Shown here: one piece after another, positions 34,282 to 41,427 of the stretch
Position numbering within the stretch: the stretch's first letter is position 1
Layout of the letters: the number at the start of each line of letters is the position of its first letter
DNA from: Candidatus Schekmanbacteria bacterium
GTDB lineage: Bacteria; Schekmanbacteria; GWA2-38-11; J061
Assembly: GCA_016219965.1 (NCBI GenBank)
Contig: JACRJM010000002.1
Location: forward strand, 1 to 48,232
Direction: 5' to 3'
Length of the DNA stretch: 48,232 bases
The notes under the pieces: generated by a model
The model's database searches: none
Seen by the model: the letters and a program-made list of their open reading frames with translations, nothing else
Told to the model about the DNA's origin: nothing
Made by a program: the position numbers and the translations under genes

Positions 34282-35316
34282 TTATTCCAATTGTTTTTTA
34301 AGTTCTTCTTTGCTCGGAAGGTATAGCTGGTACTGCCGGGCAAAAATATGCTCATTATCCTCGGGCAAGGTGAATTCAACAACTGCCTTCTTAGCTTCTT
34401 TGCATAAAATTATTCCAATGGTGCTGTTTTCATCCGGGCATTTCATCATGCGGTCATAGTAGTTCACATACATTTGCATCTGCCCTATATCCTGATGCTT
34501 TAGTTTCCCTATTTTCAAGTCTATTAGAACAAAACACTTTAGCAGGCGATTATAAAACACAAGGTCCACAAAGAAGTGTTCTTCATCAAATGTAAAGCGC
34601 TTCTGTCTGCCTACGAAGAGAAAACCTTTTCCAAGCTCAAGGAGAAAGTGCTCGATCTTATTGATAATAGCTGTTTCAAGATCGCTTTCCGTATAGCTGG
34701 CGTCTTCTTTCAATCCGAGAAATTCCAGTACATAAGGTTCTTTGATTGCATCCTGCGGGGTCGTTAGGACATGCCCTTTTTGACTTAATTCTTTCACTCG
34801 GTGTTTATCACGGCTAAGTGCAAGCCGTTCATAAAGAGATGAATTAAACTGACGTTCAAGTTCCCGGAGTGACCAGTTTTGTTTTGCAGCTTCTATCTCA
34901 TAAAAACTACGTTCTGCATCAGAAAGCCTTATGAGAAAGACATAATGAGACCAGCTCAGAGGAAAGGTTGTCTGAGAAATACGCGACGCTGTCTCGGATT
35001 TCGCAGACATTGTCTGCGAAATTTTTGCGGAGTATAGCAGGAAGAACTTCCGCATGTTTTCAAGGTTTCTCTCGGAATAGCCCTTGCCGAATTCTTTTGT
35101 CAGATCAAGACTCAGGTTTTTCAAAGTTTCCTCGGCATAGCCCGCCCGCTTTTTCCCCTGCTGCTCATCTACCACGATCATCCTGCCTATTTCAAAATAG
35201 GTCATCACCATAGCAGTGTTGATGTTCCTTGCTACAGCATTTCTCGCTTCGCGCAGGAGAGTTTTTATATTTTCAAATAATTTTTGATGCGATAGTTTCT
35301 TTTCTATTTTATCCAT
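34282..35316 (-). CDS. DUF1016/YhcG family PD-(D/E)XK nuclease-fold protein (copy 2)
   Basis: A 344-residue protein of the same family as the gene at 26932 but clearly divergent. The N-terminal helical domain has M-T-Y-F-E-I-G-R-M-I and G-Y-S-E-R-N-L-E-N-M-R-K-F-F. The nuclease-fold part has F-F-V-D-L-V-F-Y-N and L-I-D-L-K-I-G-K-L-K; the catalytic pair is Asp-x-Lys here against Glu-x-Lys in copy 1. Between the two domains (about residues 98-118) lies a tandem 7-residue repeat. It stands alone on the - strand, with an AAGGA site about 10 bases before the ATG. No restriction or modification genes flank it. Confidence 0.9.
   Translation of the reverse strand: MDKIEKKLSHQKLFENIKTLLREARNAVARNINTAMVMTYFEIGRMIVVDEQQGKKRAGYAEETLKNLSLDLTKEFGKGYSERNLENMRKFFLLYSAKISQTMSAKSETASRISQTTFPLSWSHYVFLIRLSDAERSFYEIEAAKQNWSLRELERQFNSSLYERLALSRDKHRVKELSQKGHVLTTPQDAIKEPYVLEFLGLKEDASYTESDLETAIINKIEHFLLELGKGFLFVGRQKRFTFDEEHFFVDLVFYNRLLKCFVLIDLKIGKLKHQDIGQMQMYVNYYDRMMKCPDENSTIGIILCKEAKKAVVEFTLPEDNEHIFARQYQLYLPSKEELKKQLE
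34969..35031 (-). repeat. Three tandem 21-base repeats with a 25-base palindrome inside the DUF1016 gene
   Basis: Units starting at 34969, 34990 and 35011 (+ strand, TGTCT-led) repeat every 21 bases, i.e. seven codons, so the frame is kept. They encode the I-S-Q-T / S-A-K-S pattern of the linker. A perfect inverted repeat, 12-base arms around one central base, covers 34998-35022. The units differ by a few bases, indicating duplication followed by drift. Confidence 0.8.
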
Positions 35317-35521
35317 TACTTAATATCCTTAAAATAAGCTAAGTTTTGTTTAGACAATACCAAAAGATGATATTCTTATACAATATTATTTAAGTGTTTA
35401 ATGCTGGATTGTTGGATGAAAAAACAGGGAAAGTAACTTTTTACTTATAATCTGTTAATTTCGCTTGATAAAAATATTCTTTGATATTAAAAGTTCAAGG
35501 AATTTTCGAGGGAGTGCTCGG

Positions 35522-35809
35522 TTGAAAAAGAAAGAGAAAAAAAGCTTGAATGGTGTGCCTGTAACCCTTGATTTTAAAAGCAATGAGGATTTTCGCAGGG
35601 AAAGGCCAAGCGTTGACAGGGATAAATGCATAAAGTGCGGAGTCTGTTATCTTTACTGCCCTGACAGCGCAATCAGAAGTGTTGACGAAGGATACTTCGA
35701 GGCAGACCTTGAACTTTGCAAAGGGTGCAGTCTCTGCAAAAAGCAGTGCGTCACAGGCTGTATCTCCATGCTTCCCGAAACATTACCTTTAAGGCATCCG
35801 CTCTACTGA
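35522..35809 (+). CDS. PorD-like 2x[4Fe-4S] ferredoxin subunit
   Basis: A small ferredoxin like the delta subunit of 2-oxoacid:ferredoxin oxidoreductases. The two cluster motifs are C-I-K-C-G-V-C-Y-L-Y-C-P and C-K-G-C-S-L-C-K-K-Q-C. I start at the TTG 35522, which has a GAGGGAG site 6 bases upstream; this gives 95 residues. An upstream in-frame start at 35465 would add 19 residues with no ribosome site. It is the first gene of a seven-gene redox operon and is followed one base later by the PorB-like gene. Its role here is likely electron transfer to or from that protein. Confidence 0.85.
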   Translation: MKKKEKKSLNGVPVTLDFKSNEDFRRERPSVDRDKCIKCGVCYLYCPDSAIRSVDEGYFEADLELCKGCSLCKKQCVTGCISMLPETLPLRHPLY

Positions 35810-35810
35810 T

Positions 35811-36683
35811 ATGGAAAAATTTTCTGTCTATGTACCTAAGCTCCTGCCAAAGCAGGAGAATTTTATTGTCGGCAGACGTTCCTGCCGGGGATGCGGCAAG
35901 GCTCTGGCAATAAGATTTGCCGCAAAGGCAATGGCTGAATGCGGGGCATTGATAAAGACTGATAATAAACCGCAGGCAACCGGCTATGCATGGGATGATA
36001 TGGAGTTCCCGTCTCTCGTTGGCTCAGTTGTAAACAGCGTAAGAAAGAGCGTTAAAGGCTCATCTTATAAAAAACCAGCCATAGCGATAGACATGAAAGC
36101 ATTTGACGGCAGCCTTGTTGCATTGCAGTCAATGCTTGAAAAGGCTGAAGATATCCTTGTCATCCTCTATGACAATGAAAAATATATGGACACCATAATA
36201 ATGGAGACCAAGCCTCTCCCGTTTGGTATTGAATATCATCATCATGCGCCGGGAGCCAGGGAAGTGCGATTCGCCCTTGAATCGCGCAACCTCTTTAATT
36301 TTGCAGAAAAGTTATCACTCTCTTATGCGGCTTCTTCATCAATTGCATATCCATTCGATCTTGTTGATAAAGTAAAAAGAGGACTCAAAATAAAAGGGAC
36401 AGCAGTTGTCCATGTGAATTCACCATGCCCCACAGGCTGGATGTTTGCACCAGCCGACACCGTGAAGCTCGGCGCACTTGCAGTTGAATCAGGGTTTAAT
36501 CCGGTTTGGGAATATAAAGATGAAAAATTTGCGCTTAACATGGCGGCAAGAAAATCTGAATCAGTCAAAGAATATGTAAGGGCGCAGAAAAGATACAGAT
36601 ATATGAGCGATGCCTTCATAGAAACTTTAAATGAAGCTGTCAGCATTGAGTTTGAAAAGCTTCAAAAACTTTGCGGGAAATAA
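35811..36683 (+). CDS. PorB-like (TPP-binding subunit family) protein with degenerate cofactor motifs
   Basis: The 290-residue protein aligns along its length with the beta subunit of pyruvate:ferredoxin oxidoreductase. Cluster cysteines Cys25 and Cys28 (C-R-G-C-G) and Cys206 (P-C-P-T-G-W) are kept. The third ligand, normally in A-T-G-C, is Tyr59 (A-T-G-Y); Cys44 might substitute. The diphosphate/Mg motif G-D-G-G is replaced by I-D-M-K (93-96), and the following Y-D-N-E-x-Y-M-N is Y-D-N-E-K-Y-M-D. No PorA or PorC gene is nearby, and PorA is needed for 2-oxoacid oxidation. I infer it is no longer a normal oxidoreductase and may act as an electron-transfer or scaffold subunit. Confidence 0.8.
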   Translation: MEKFSVYVPKLLPKQENFIVGRRSCRGCGKALAIRFAAKAMAECGALIKTDNKPQATGYAWDDMEFPSLVGSVVNSVRKSVKGSSYKKPAIAIDMKAFDGSLVALQSMLEKAEDILVILYDNEKYMDTIIMETKPLPFGIEYHHHAPGAREVRFALESRNLFNFAEKLSLSYAASSSIAYPFDLVDKVKRGLKIKGTAVVHVNSPCPTGWMFAPADTVKLGALAVESGFNPVWEYKDEKFALNMAARKSESVKEYVRAQKRYRYMSDAFIETLNEAVSIEFEKLQKLCGK

Positions 36684-36684
36684 A

Positions 36685-37146
36685 ATGCAGGAAGTTGATA
36701 TAATAATAGATAAAGTCGTTGAAAGACATAAGGGGAAGGATAACGCACTTATCCCTATGCTCCATGAAATACAGGGAGAATTTAATTATCTTCCCCGCGA
36801 AGCGCTGGATTATCTTTCAGCGAAGATAAGCGTTCCTGTTTCAAAGATATTTTCCGTGGCAACATTTTATAAAGCATTCAGCCTTGAGCCAAGAGGCAAG
36901 ACAAAGATTGACGTCTGCATGGGCACTGCCTGTTACGTCAAGAATTCCGAGAACCTTCTCAATCGTTTTGCAGGTGAGTTAAAACTGGACGGGGAAGGTA
37001 CTACATCTGACCTTGCCTTTACTCTTTCACAGGTGCGCTGTCTTGGCTGCTGCAGCCTTGCTCCGGTGGTGAATATAAACGGGAAAGTCTACGGGAATCT
37101 AAGCTCTGATAAAGTTAAACAATTGACCGAGCAGTACAAGGCTTGA
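36685..37146 (+). CDS. NuoE-like [2Fe-2S] subunit (NADH dehydrogenase 24 kDa type)
   Basis: A thioredoxin-fold [2Fe-2S] protein of 153 residues. The four ligands are in V-C-M-G-T-A-C and C-L-G-C-C-S-L-A-P. The A-T-F-Y-K-A-F segment upstream is a family hallmark. The start at 36685 lies two bases after the previous stop with a GGGA site; a longer frame from 36631 would overlap it. In Nuo, Hox, Hyd and Hnd complexes this subunit pairs with the NuoF subunit, the next gene, and takes part in NAD(P)H oxidation or bifurcation. Confidence 0.93.
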   Translation: MQEVDIIIDKVVERHKGKDNALIPMLHEIQGEFNYLPREALDYLSAKISVPVSKIFSVATFYKAFSLEPRGKTKIDVCMGTACYVKNSENLLNRFAGELKLDGEGTTSDLAFTLSQVRCLGCCSLAPVVNINGKVYGNLSSDKVKQLTEQYKA

Positions 37147-37148
37147 AT

Positions 37149-39041
37149 ATGGTTAAGGTAAAAGGGAAAAGGGAACTTGATAAGCTGGGAAAAGAAGGAA
37201 TCGCTTCCCTTTATCCTAAAAATATAAAAATCACTGTTGGAGTTGCTTCCTGCGGACTTGCCTCAGGCGCTGCCGCTGTCTTTGATGCATTCAATGAGAA
37301 GATTTCAAAAAAAGACGGCGTTATTTTAAGTCATGCGGGCTGTGTCGGGATGTGCCACAATGAGCCTGTAGTTGAAGTCCAGATGCCGGGTATCGGCAGG
37401 ATGACCTACGGGAAGGTGACTCCTGCTGATGTTGATAAGATAGTTGAATCAGTAAAATCAGGGAAAGTTCCTCCAAAATTTCTTTCATCGGTTAACGTTG
37501 ATCTCTTTCCTTTGACCGGTGAGAAGAAACAGATCTCCGGCAAGAAATCCCAGGCTGTAAAGGCGAAGCCTCTCCGCTTCTATAATAAGCAGAAGAGAGT
37601 TGCCATGAGAAACTGCGGGGTGATAAATCCTGAAAGCCTCGAAGAGTATATAGCGCGCGGCGGATACTATGCACTCTTAAATGCGCTTTCCAATAAATCC
37701 CCTGAAGCTGTAATAGATGAGATAGACAAATCCGGTCTTCGCGGGCGCGGCGGCGCAGGATTTCCGACAGGACGCAAATGGAACGTTGCAAGAGCTGCGG
37801 CAGGAAAGACAAAATACATAGTCTGCAATGCCGACGAGGGAGACCCGGGTGCATACATGGACAGGGCGATCCTTGAAGGAGACCCTCATTCAGTAATCGA
37901 AGGGATGATAATCGCAGCCTATGCCATTGGTTCATCAAAAGGATATATTTATGTCCGTTCTGAATATCCGCTTGCAGTATTGAGGCTTGAAAAAGCACTC
38001 ATGCTGGCAAGGAAAGCAGGGATTCTCGGGAAATCAGTGATGGGGAAGAAATTCTCTTTTGATATAGAGATTTATCAGGGAGCAGGCGCTTTTGTCTGCG
38101 GCGAGGAAACAGCGCTGATTAAATCAATAGAAGGAACATGGGGGGAACCTCAGGGACGTCCTCCGTATCCGGCAGTGAGCGGATTGTTCGGCTGTCCCAC
38201 TGTGATTAACAATGTTGAGACGCTTGCCAATGTATCTGCCGTGATGTTCAAAGGCGCAAAATGGTATTCTTCAATCGGTTGCAAGGAAAGCAAGGGGACA
38301 AAGGTTTTCTCCCTTGTTGGAAAAGTAAAAAATGTTGGACTCGTCGAAGTTCCGATGGGGACAACTCTTAAAGAAATAATATATGACATAGGCGGCGGCG
38401 TAAGCGGCAAAGGGAAAGCAAAGGCTGTCCAGACCGGAGGCCCTTCAGGCGGCTGTATACCTGCAAGTCTTTTCAAGCTTCCCGTTGATTATGTGGAACT
38501 CTATCGCGCAGGCTCCATAATGGGGTCGGGCGGCATGGTTGTCATGGACGATGCAACGTGCATGGTTGACGTAGCAAAGTATTTCCTCACGTTCCTTGAA
38601 GATGAGTCCTGCGGCAAGTGTGTTCCATGCAGGGTTGGGGTCAGAAAAATGCGCGAGATAGTTGAAGACATATCAAAAGGAAAAGGAAGGGAAGGAGACA
38701 TTGCACTTTTAGAAGAAATGGCAGGTGCCATAAAAGACGGCTCATTCTGCAATTTCGGGGCGACATCGCCAAATCCTGTTCTTTCCACGATACGTTATTT
38801 CAGGGATGAATACGAAGCGCACATCAATAATAAAAAATGCCCGGCCGGGGTTTGCTCTGAGCTTATTGAGTTCACCGTGATAAAAGAGAAATGCATAAGC
38901 TGCAGCAAATGCAAAAAGGCCTGCCCTGCCGACGCAGTGTGGGGAGCGGTGGGCTCCAAGTACAAGATCGTAAAAGATAAATGCATAAAGTGCAGGGCTT
39001 GCATTGAAGTCTGTCCTGTAGAAGCTATAGAGGTTAAGTGA
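37149..39041 (+). CDS. NuoF-like NAD(P)H-binding flavoprotein with extra iron-sulfur domains
   Basis: 630 residues. Residues 1-120 are a thioredoxin-like [2Fe-2S] domain (A-S-C-G and H-A-G-C-V-G-M-C). The FMN/NAD domain begins with G-R-G-G-A-G-F-P-T-G at about 198-207 and G-D-P-G-A-Y-M-D. E-S-C-G-K-C-V-P-C-R near 485 binds the N3-type [4Fe-4S]. Two more [4Fe-4S] sites, C-I-S-C-S-K-C-K-K-A-C-P (about 581) and C-I-K-C-R-A-C-I-E-V-C-P (about 611), end the protein. This layout matches HydB/HndC/NfnA-neighbour bifurcating subunits rather than complex I NuoF (about 430 residues). I start at the ATG two bases after NuoE. Confidence 0.93.
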   Translation: MVKVKGKRELDKLGKEGIASLYPKNIKITVGVASCGLASGAAAVFDAFNEKISKKDGVILSHAGCVGMCHNEPVVEVQMPGIGRMTYGKVTPADVDKIVESVKSGKVPPKFLSSVNVDLFPLTGEKKQISGKKSQAVKAKPLRFYNKQKRVAMRNCGVINPESLEEYIARGGYYALLNALSNKSPEAVIDEIDKSGLRGRGGAGFPTGRKWNVARAAAGKTKYIVCNADEGDPGAYMDRAILEGDPHSVIEGMIIAAYAIGSSKGYIYVRSEYPLAVLRLEKALMLARKAGILGKSVMGKKFSFDIEIYQGAGAFVCGEETALIKSIEGTWGEPQGRPPYPAVSGLFGCPTVINNVETLANVSAVMFKGAKWYSSIGCKESKGTKVFSLVGKVKNVGLVEVPMGTTLKEIIYDIGGGVSGKGKAKAVQTGGPSGGCIPASLFKLPVDYVELYRAGSIMGSGGMVVMDDATCMVDVAKYFLTFLEDESCGKCVPCRVGVRKMREIVEDISKGKGREGDIALLEEMAGAIKDGSFCNFGATSPNPVLSTIRYFRDEYEAHINNKKCPAGVCSELIEFTVIKEKCISCSKCKKACPADAVWGAVGSKYKIVKDKCIKCRACIEVCPVEAIEVK

Positions 39042-39044
39042 TAT

Positions 39045-39806
39045 ATGCCAAAGATAAAAATAAACGGCAAAGAGGTTGAGGTAAAAGAAGGAAGCACAAT
39101 CCTCGATGTTGCAAAAAGCGAGGGGATTGACATTCCAACACTTTGCCACCACGAGGCATTAAAGCCATACGGCGGATGCCGCCTCTGCGTTGTTGAGGCA
39201 GGTGACGGGAATTCATCGAGAGTTGTTTCATCATGCCAGTATGTTGTGCACGATGGACTTAATGTCCAGACGGAGACTCCTCGGGTACAGTCAGTAAGAA
39301 AGCTTGTAATAGGGCTTCTTCTTATTGATGCAAGCGATATCCCCGCAGTTAAGGAAAAGGCCGAGGAACTTGGAGTAAAGAGAAACACAAGGTTTGTCCC
39401 TGACAATGAGCCTTGCATACTCTGTGGCAGATGTATAAGGGCATGCAGGGAGATAGTCGGAGTCTCGGCGATAGATTATGCGGGACGCGGTTACGGCAGA
39501 AAGGTTGCGGCTCCATACTTTAAAAAATCAGAAGCCTGTATCGGCTGCGGCACATGCTTTTATGTATGTCCTACGGGAGCGGTAGTGATGCATGAAGTTC
39601 CCGAAGGAGCGAAGATGAAAGTGCCGGAAGGAGATGAGATAACAGGACCTGCGAGGATAATGGAAAACTGGAAAGCAGGATTTAATATGCAGATTTGCAA
39701 GAAGTGCGGAAGGACTGTTGAGCCTTCAGGTGTTGCTGCCCATATAAACAAGACAGCCGGCAAAGACAAGCCTGTTGAAGATATTTGTTTTATGTGCAGA
39801 GAGTAA
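39045..39806 (+). CDS. NuoG/HoxU-like iron-sulfur subunit with C-terminal Cys-pair domain
   Basis: Residues 1-80 are a [2Fe-2S] ferredoxin domain (C-H-H-E, G-G-C-R-L-C-V-V, then Cys72). Residues about 125-185 hold two [4Fe-4S] motifs, C-I-L-C-G-R-C-I-R-A-C and C-I-G-C-G-T-C-F-Y-V-C. The His-Cys3 motif that binds the extra cluster in NuoG and HydA-type proteins is missing from the expected place between them. The last about 40 residues have C-K-K-C and C-F-M-C, a likely zinc ribbon or rubredoxin-like site. 253 residues. It follows NuoF by 3 bases and probably hands electrons from it to the downstream ferredoxin or flavoprotein. Confidence 0.88.
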   Translation: MPKIKINGKEVEVKEGSTILDVAKSEGIDIPTLCHHEALKPYGGCRLCVVEAGDGNSSRVVSSCQYVVHDGLNVQTETPRVQSVRKLVIGLLLIDASDIPAVKEKAEELGVKRNTRFVPDNEPCILCGRCIRACREIVGVSAIDYAGRGYGRKVAAPYFKKSEACIGCGTCFYVCPTGAVVMHEVPEGAKMKVPEGDEITGPARIMENWKAGFNMQICKKCGRTVEPSGVAAHINKTAGKDKPVEDICFMCRE

Positions 39807-39831
39807 AAAGGAAAGAGAGGTTAGAAAATAA

Positions 39832-40107
39832 ATGAGAATTGACAGAGCGGTTTGCGTAGGCTGCGGAGGATGCGTCAATCAGTGCCCCAGGCTTGCGATC
39901 AGGTTTATAGACAATAAGTCATATATCGATCAGATGGCATGCGTCGAATGCGGAACGTGCAGGGCTGTTTGCGGTGTTGATGCCATATACAGCGACTGCC
40001 GTTTTACGGATATTGTGGTCATGAATTACGAGAGCAATCCTTTCTGTGATGACATCGAGGATTTCTTCGAGGTTGATATTAATTTCGTTTCTGAAAAAGA
40101 ACATTGA
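39832..40107 (+). CDS. 2x[4Fe-4S] ferredoxin
   Basis: A 91-residue ferredoxin with C-V-G-C-G-G-C-V-N-Q-C-P (8-19) and C-V-E-C-G-T-C-R-A-V-C (40-50). The last about 35 residues form an acidic, Asp/Glu/Phe-rich tail not usual in bacterial ferredoxins. It starts 25 bases after the NuoG-like gene with a GAGAGG site, and the flavoprotein ATG follows 3 bases after its stop. The ferredoxin-flavoprotein order recalls FixX-FixC, but FixX has a different cluster arrangement. Probably the electron donor of the flavoprotein. Confidence 0.9.
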   Translation: MRIDRAVCVGCGGCVNQCPRLAIRFIDNKSYIDQMACVECGTCRAVCGVDAIYSDCRFTDIVVMNYESNPFCDDIEDFFEVDINFVSEKEH

Positions 40108-40110
40108 TCT

Positions 40111-41427
40111 ATGATTAAAAACAAATACGACATGGTTGTTGTGGGCGCAGGGCCCGGCGGATTAATGGCTGCAAAGACTGCGGCAGAAGATGGATTATCA
40201 GTGCTTCTTCTCGACATGAAACGTGACATTCCGCGCGTTGACCGCTCATGCTGTACCATGCTTATCAATGAGCCGAGCACTCATGGCGAGAACTGCTCCA
40301 TCGTTAACAACAACATCAAGTACGAAAAGCTCGGATTAGAGGTAAAATACAAAGGGCAATGGGCAAAGCTCGAGCAGTCTATAAGGATCGCTCCTAACGG
40401 AAAAAAGATTGTTATTGCCAATCCCGGCGGAGTTTCCATAGCTTATAATAAAGAAGTCCTCCTTGACGGACTCCTTACAGAAGCCATTGCTCTTGGAGTG
40501 GATGTATTGCCTGAGACATTCGTGCTTCGCGCAGAGAATATAAAAAAGGATGAGGCCCGTGTATTCTTCAGAGGATGCCATTCAAGGGCTATCAAAGAAG
40601 TCCGCGCCAAGACAGTGATTGCAGCAGACGGCGTAAACTCCCAGATAGTTATGGGCCTTGAGATGGCCAAAGCAAGAAAGTTCTATGTCACATTCCATGT
40701 TGGTTCCTATTTTCTTGCAGGGACAAAGATTCCATTCCCGCCTTCTTTCATAACATTCATCGGCAAGGGTCATACTCCTGAGGGAGGTGGACAGCTTTAT
40801 CTGCTTTATAAACACCTTCGCGACGCAAAGCCCGGAGACGAGCCTATCGTTGACATTATGTTTGCCTCGACCATTGGCGGCTCGACAAAGAGAAGACTTG
40901 ATTGGTTTATGAAGAACGGGCCATTCAAGCATTGGTTTGAGGGCTCAGAGGTTGTCCACACTGCGGCTGCAACATTGAATTTCTATACCTGTCTTGTTCC
41001 TCCTGTTGAGGGGAATATAATTGCAGTTGGAGATTCGGCATCATTTATCGAGACCTACTGCCAGGGTGCCATGATGTATGGCTACAAGGCGGCAAAGGCT
41101 GCGGCAAAGCATCAGTCAACAGGCTGCGGCTATGATGAATATTCAAAATTCTGGTATGACACATTCGAATACTGCTGGCCCGGAGAGATAGACAAAGCCT
41201 TAAAGGGTTATGCAATCGGTGCACTTGGCAACGATGAAGTCAACTATCTTTTCTCGCTTACGGATAATGAAGTATACGATGGCTATGTGAGCGAGAACAC
41301 TGCGCCTGCCGTAATGAAGAACGCAATCATGTCGAAGATGGACCAGATAAAAAGAGAACGCCCCGACATTGCCGAGAAACTCCTCACCTACTACGGCAAG
41401 GCTAAGGTCGAAGAAGTAGTGGATTAA
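40111..41427 (+). CDS. Geranylgeranyl reductase/FixC-family FAD flavoprotein
   Basis: A 438-residue flavoprotein. G-A-G-P-G-G-L-M-A-A-K (12-22) binds the ADP of FAD, and I-A-V-G-D-S-A-S-F near residue 308 is the second FAD motif. The family includes archaeal and plant geranylgeranyl reductases, MenJ and FixC. Cys47-Cys48 lie in a region where archaeal geranylgeranyl reductases have an important cysteine; residue-level equivalence is not tested here. It is last in the operon, with a stop overlapping the convergent LVIVD gene by 4 bases. Inferred role: electron outlet of the NAD(P)H relay, reducing an isoprenoid, quinone or other unsaturated substrate. Confidence 0.85.
   Translation: MIKNKYDMVVVGAGPGGLMAAKTAAEDGLSVLLLDMKRDIPRVDRSCCTMLINEPSTHGENCSIVNNNIKYEKLGLEVKYKGQWAKLEQSIRIAPNGKKIVIANPGGVSIAYNKEVLLDGLLTEAIALGVDVLPETFVLRAENIKKDEARVFFRGCHSRAIKEVRAKTVIAADGVNSQIVMGLEMAKARKFYVTFHVGSYFLAGTKIPFPPSFITFIGKGHTPEGGGQLYLLYKHLRDAKPGDEPIVDIMFASTIGGSTKRRLDWFMKNGPFKHWFEGSEVVHTAAATLNFYTCLVPPVEGNIIAVGDSASFIETYCQGAMMYGYKAAKAAAKHQSTGCGYDEYSKFWYDTFEYCWPGEIDKALKGYAIGALGNDEVNYLFSLTDNEVYDGYVSENTAPAVMKNAIMSKMDQIKRERPDIAEKLLTYYGKAKVEEVVD

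Noticed and set aside
35811-36683. Functional pyruvate:ferredoxin oxidoreductase beta subunit
   Set aside because: The G-D-G-G site and one cluster cysteine are altered and no alpha or gamma subunit gene is present, so the standard activity is not supported.
38795-39418. 207-codon open frame on the - strand across the NuoF and NuoG-like genes
   Set aside because: Antisense shadow of genes with perfect iron-sulfur motifs; its Ser/Leu/Phe-rich translation has no recognisable feature.
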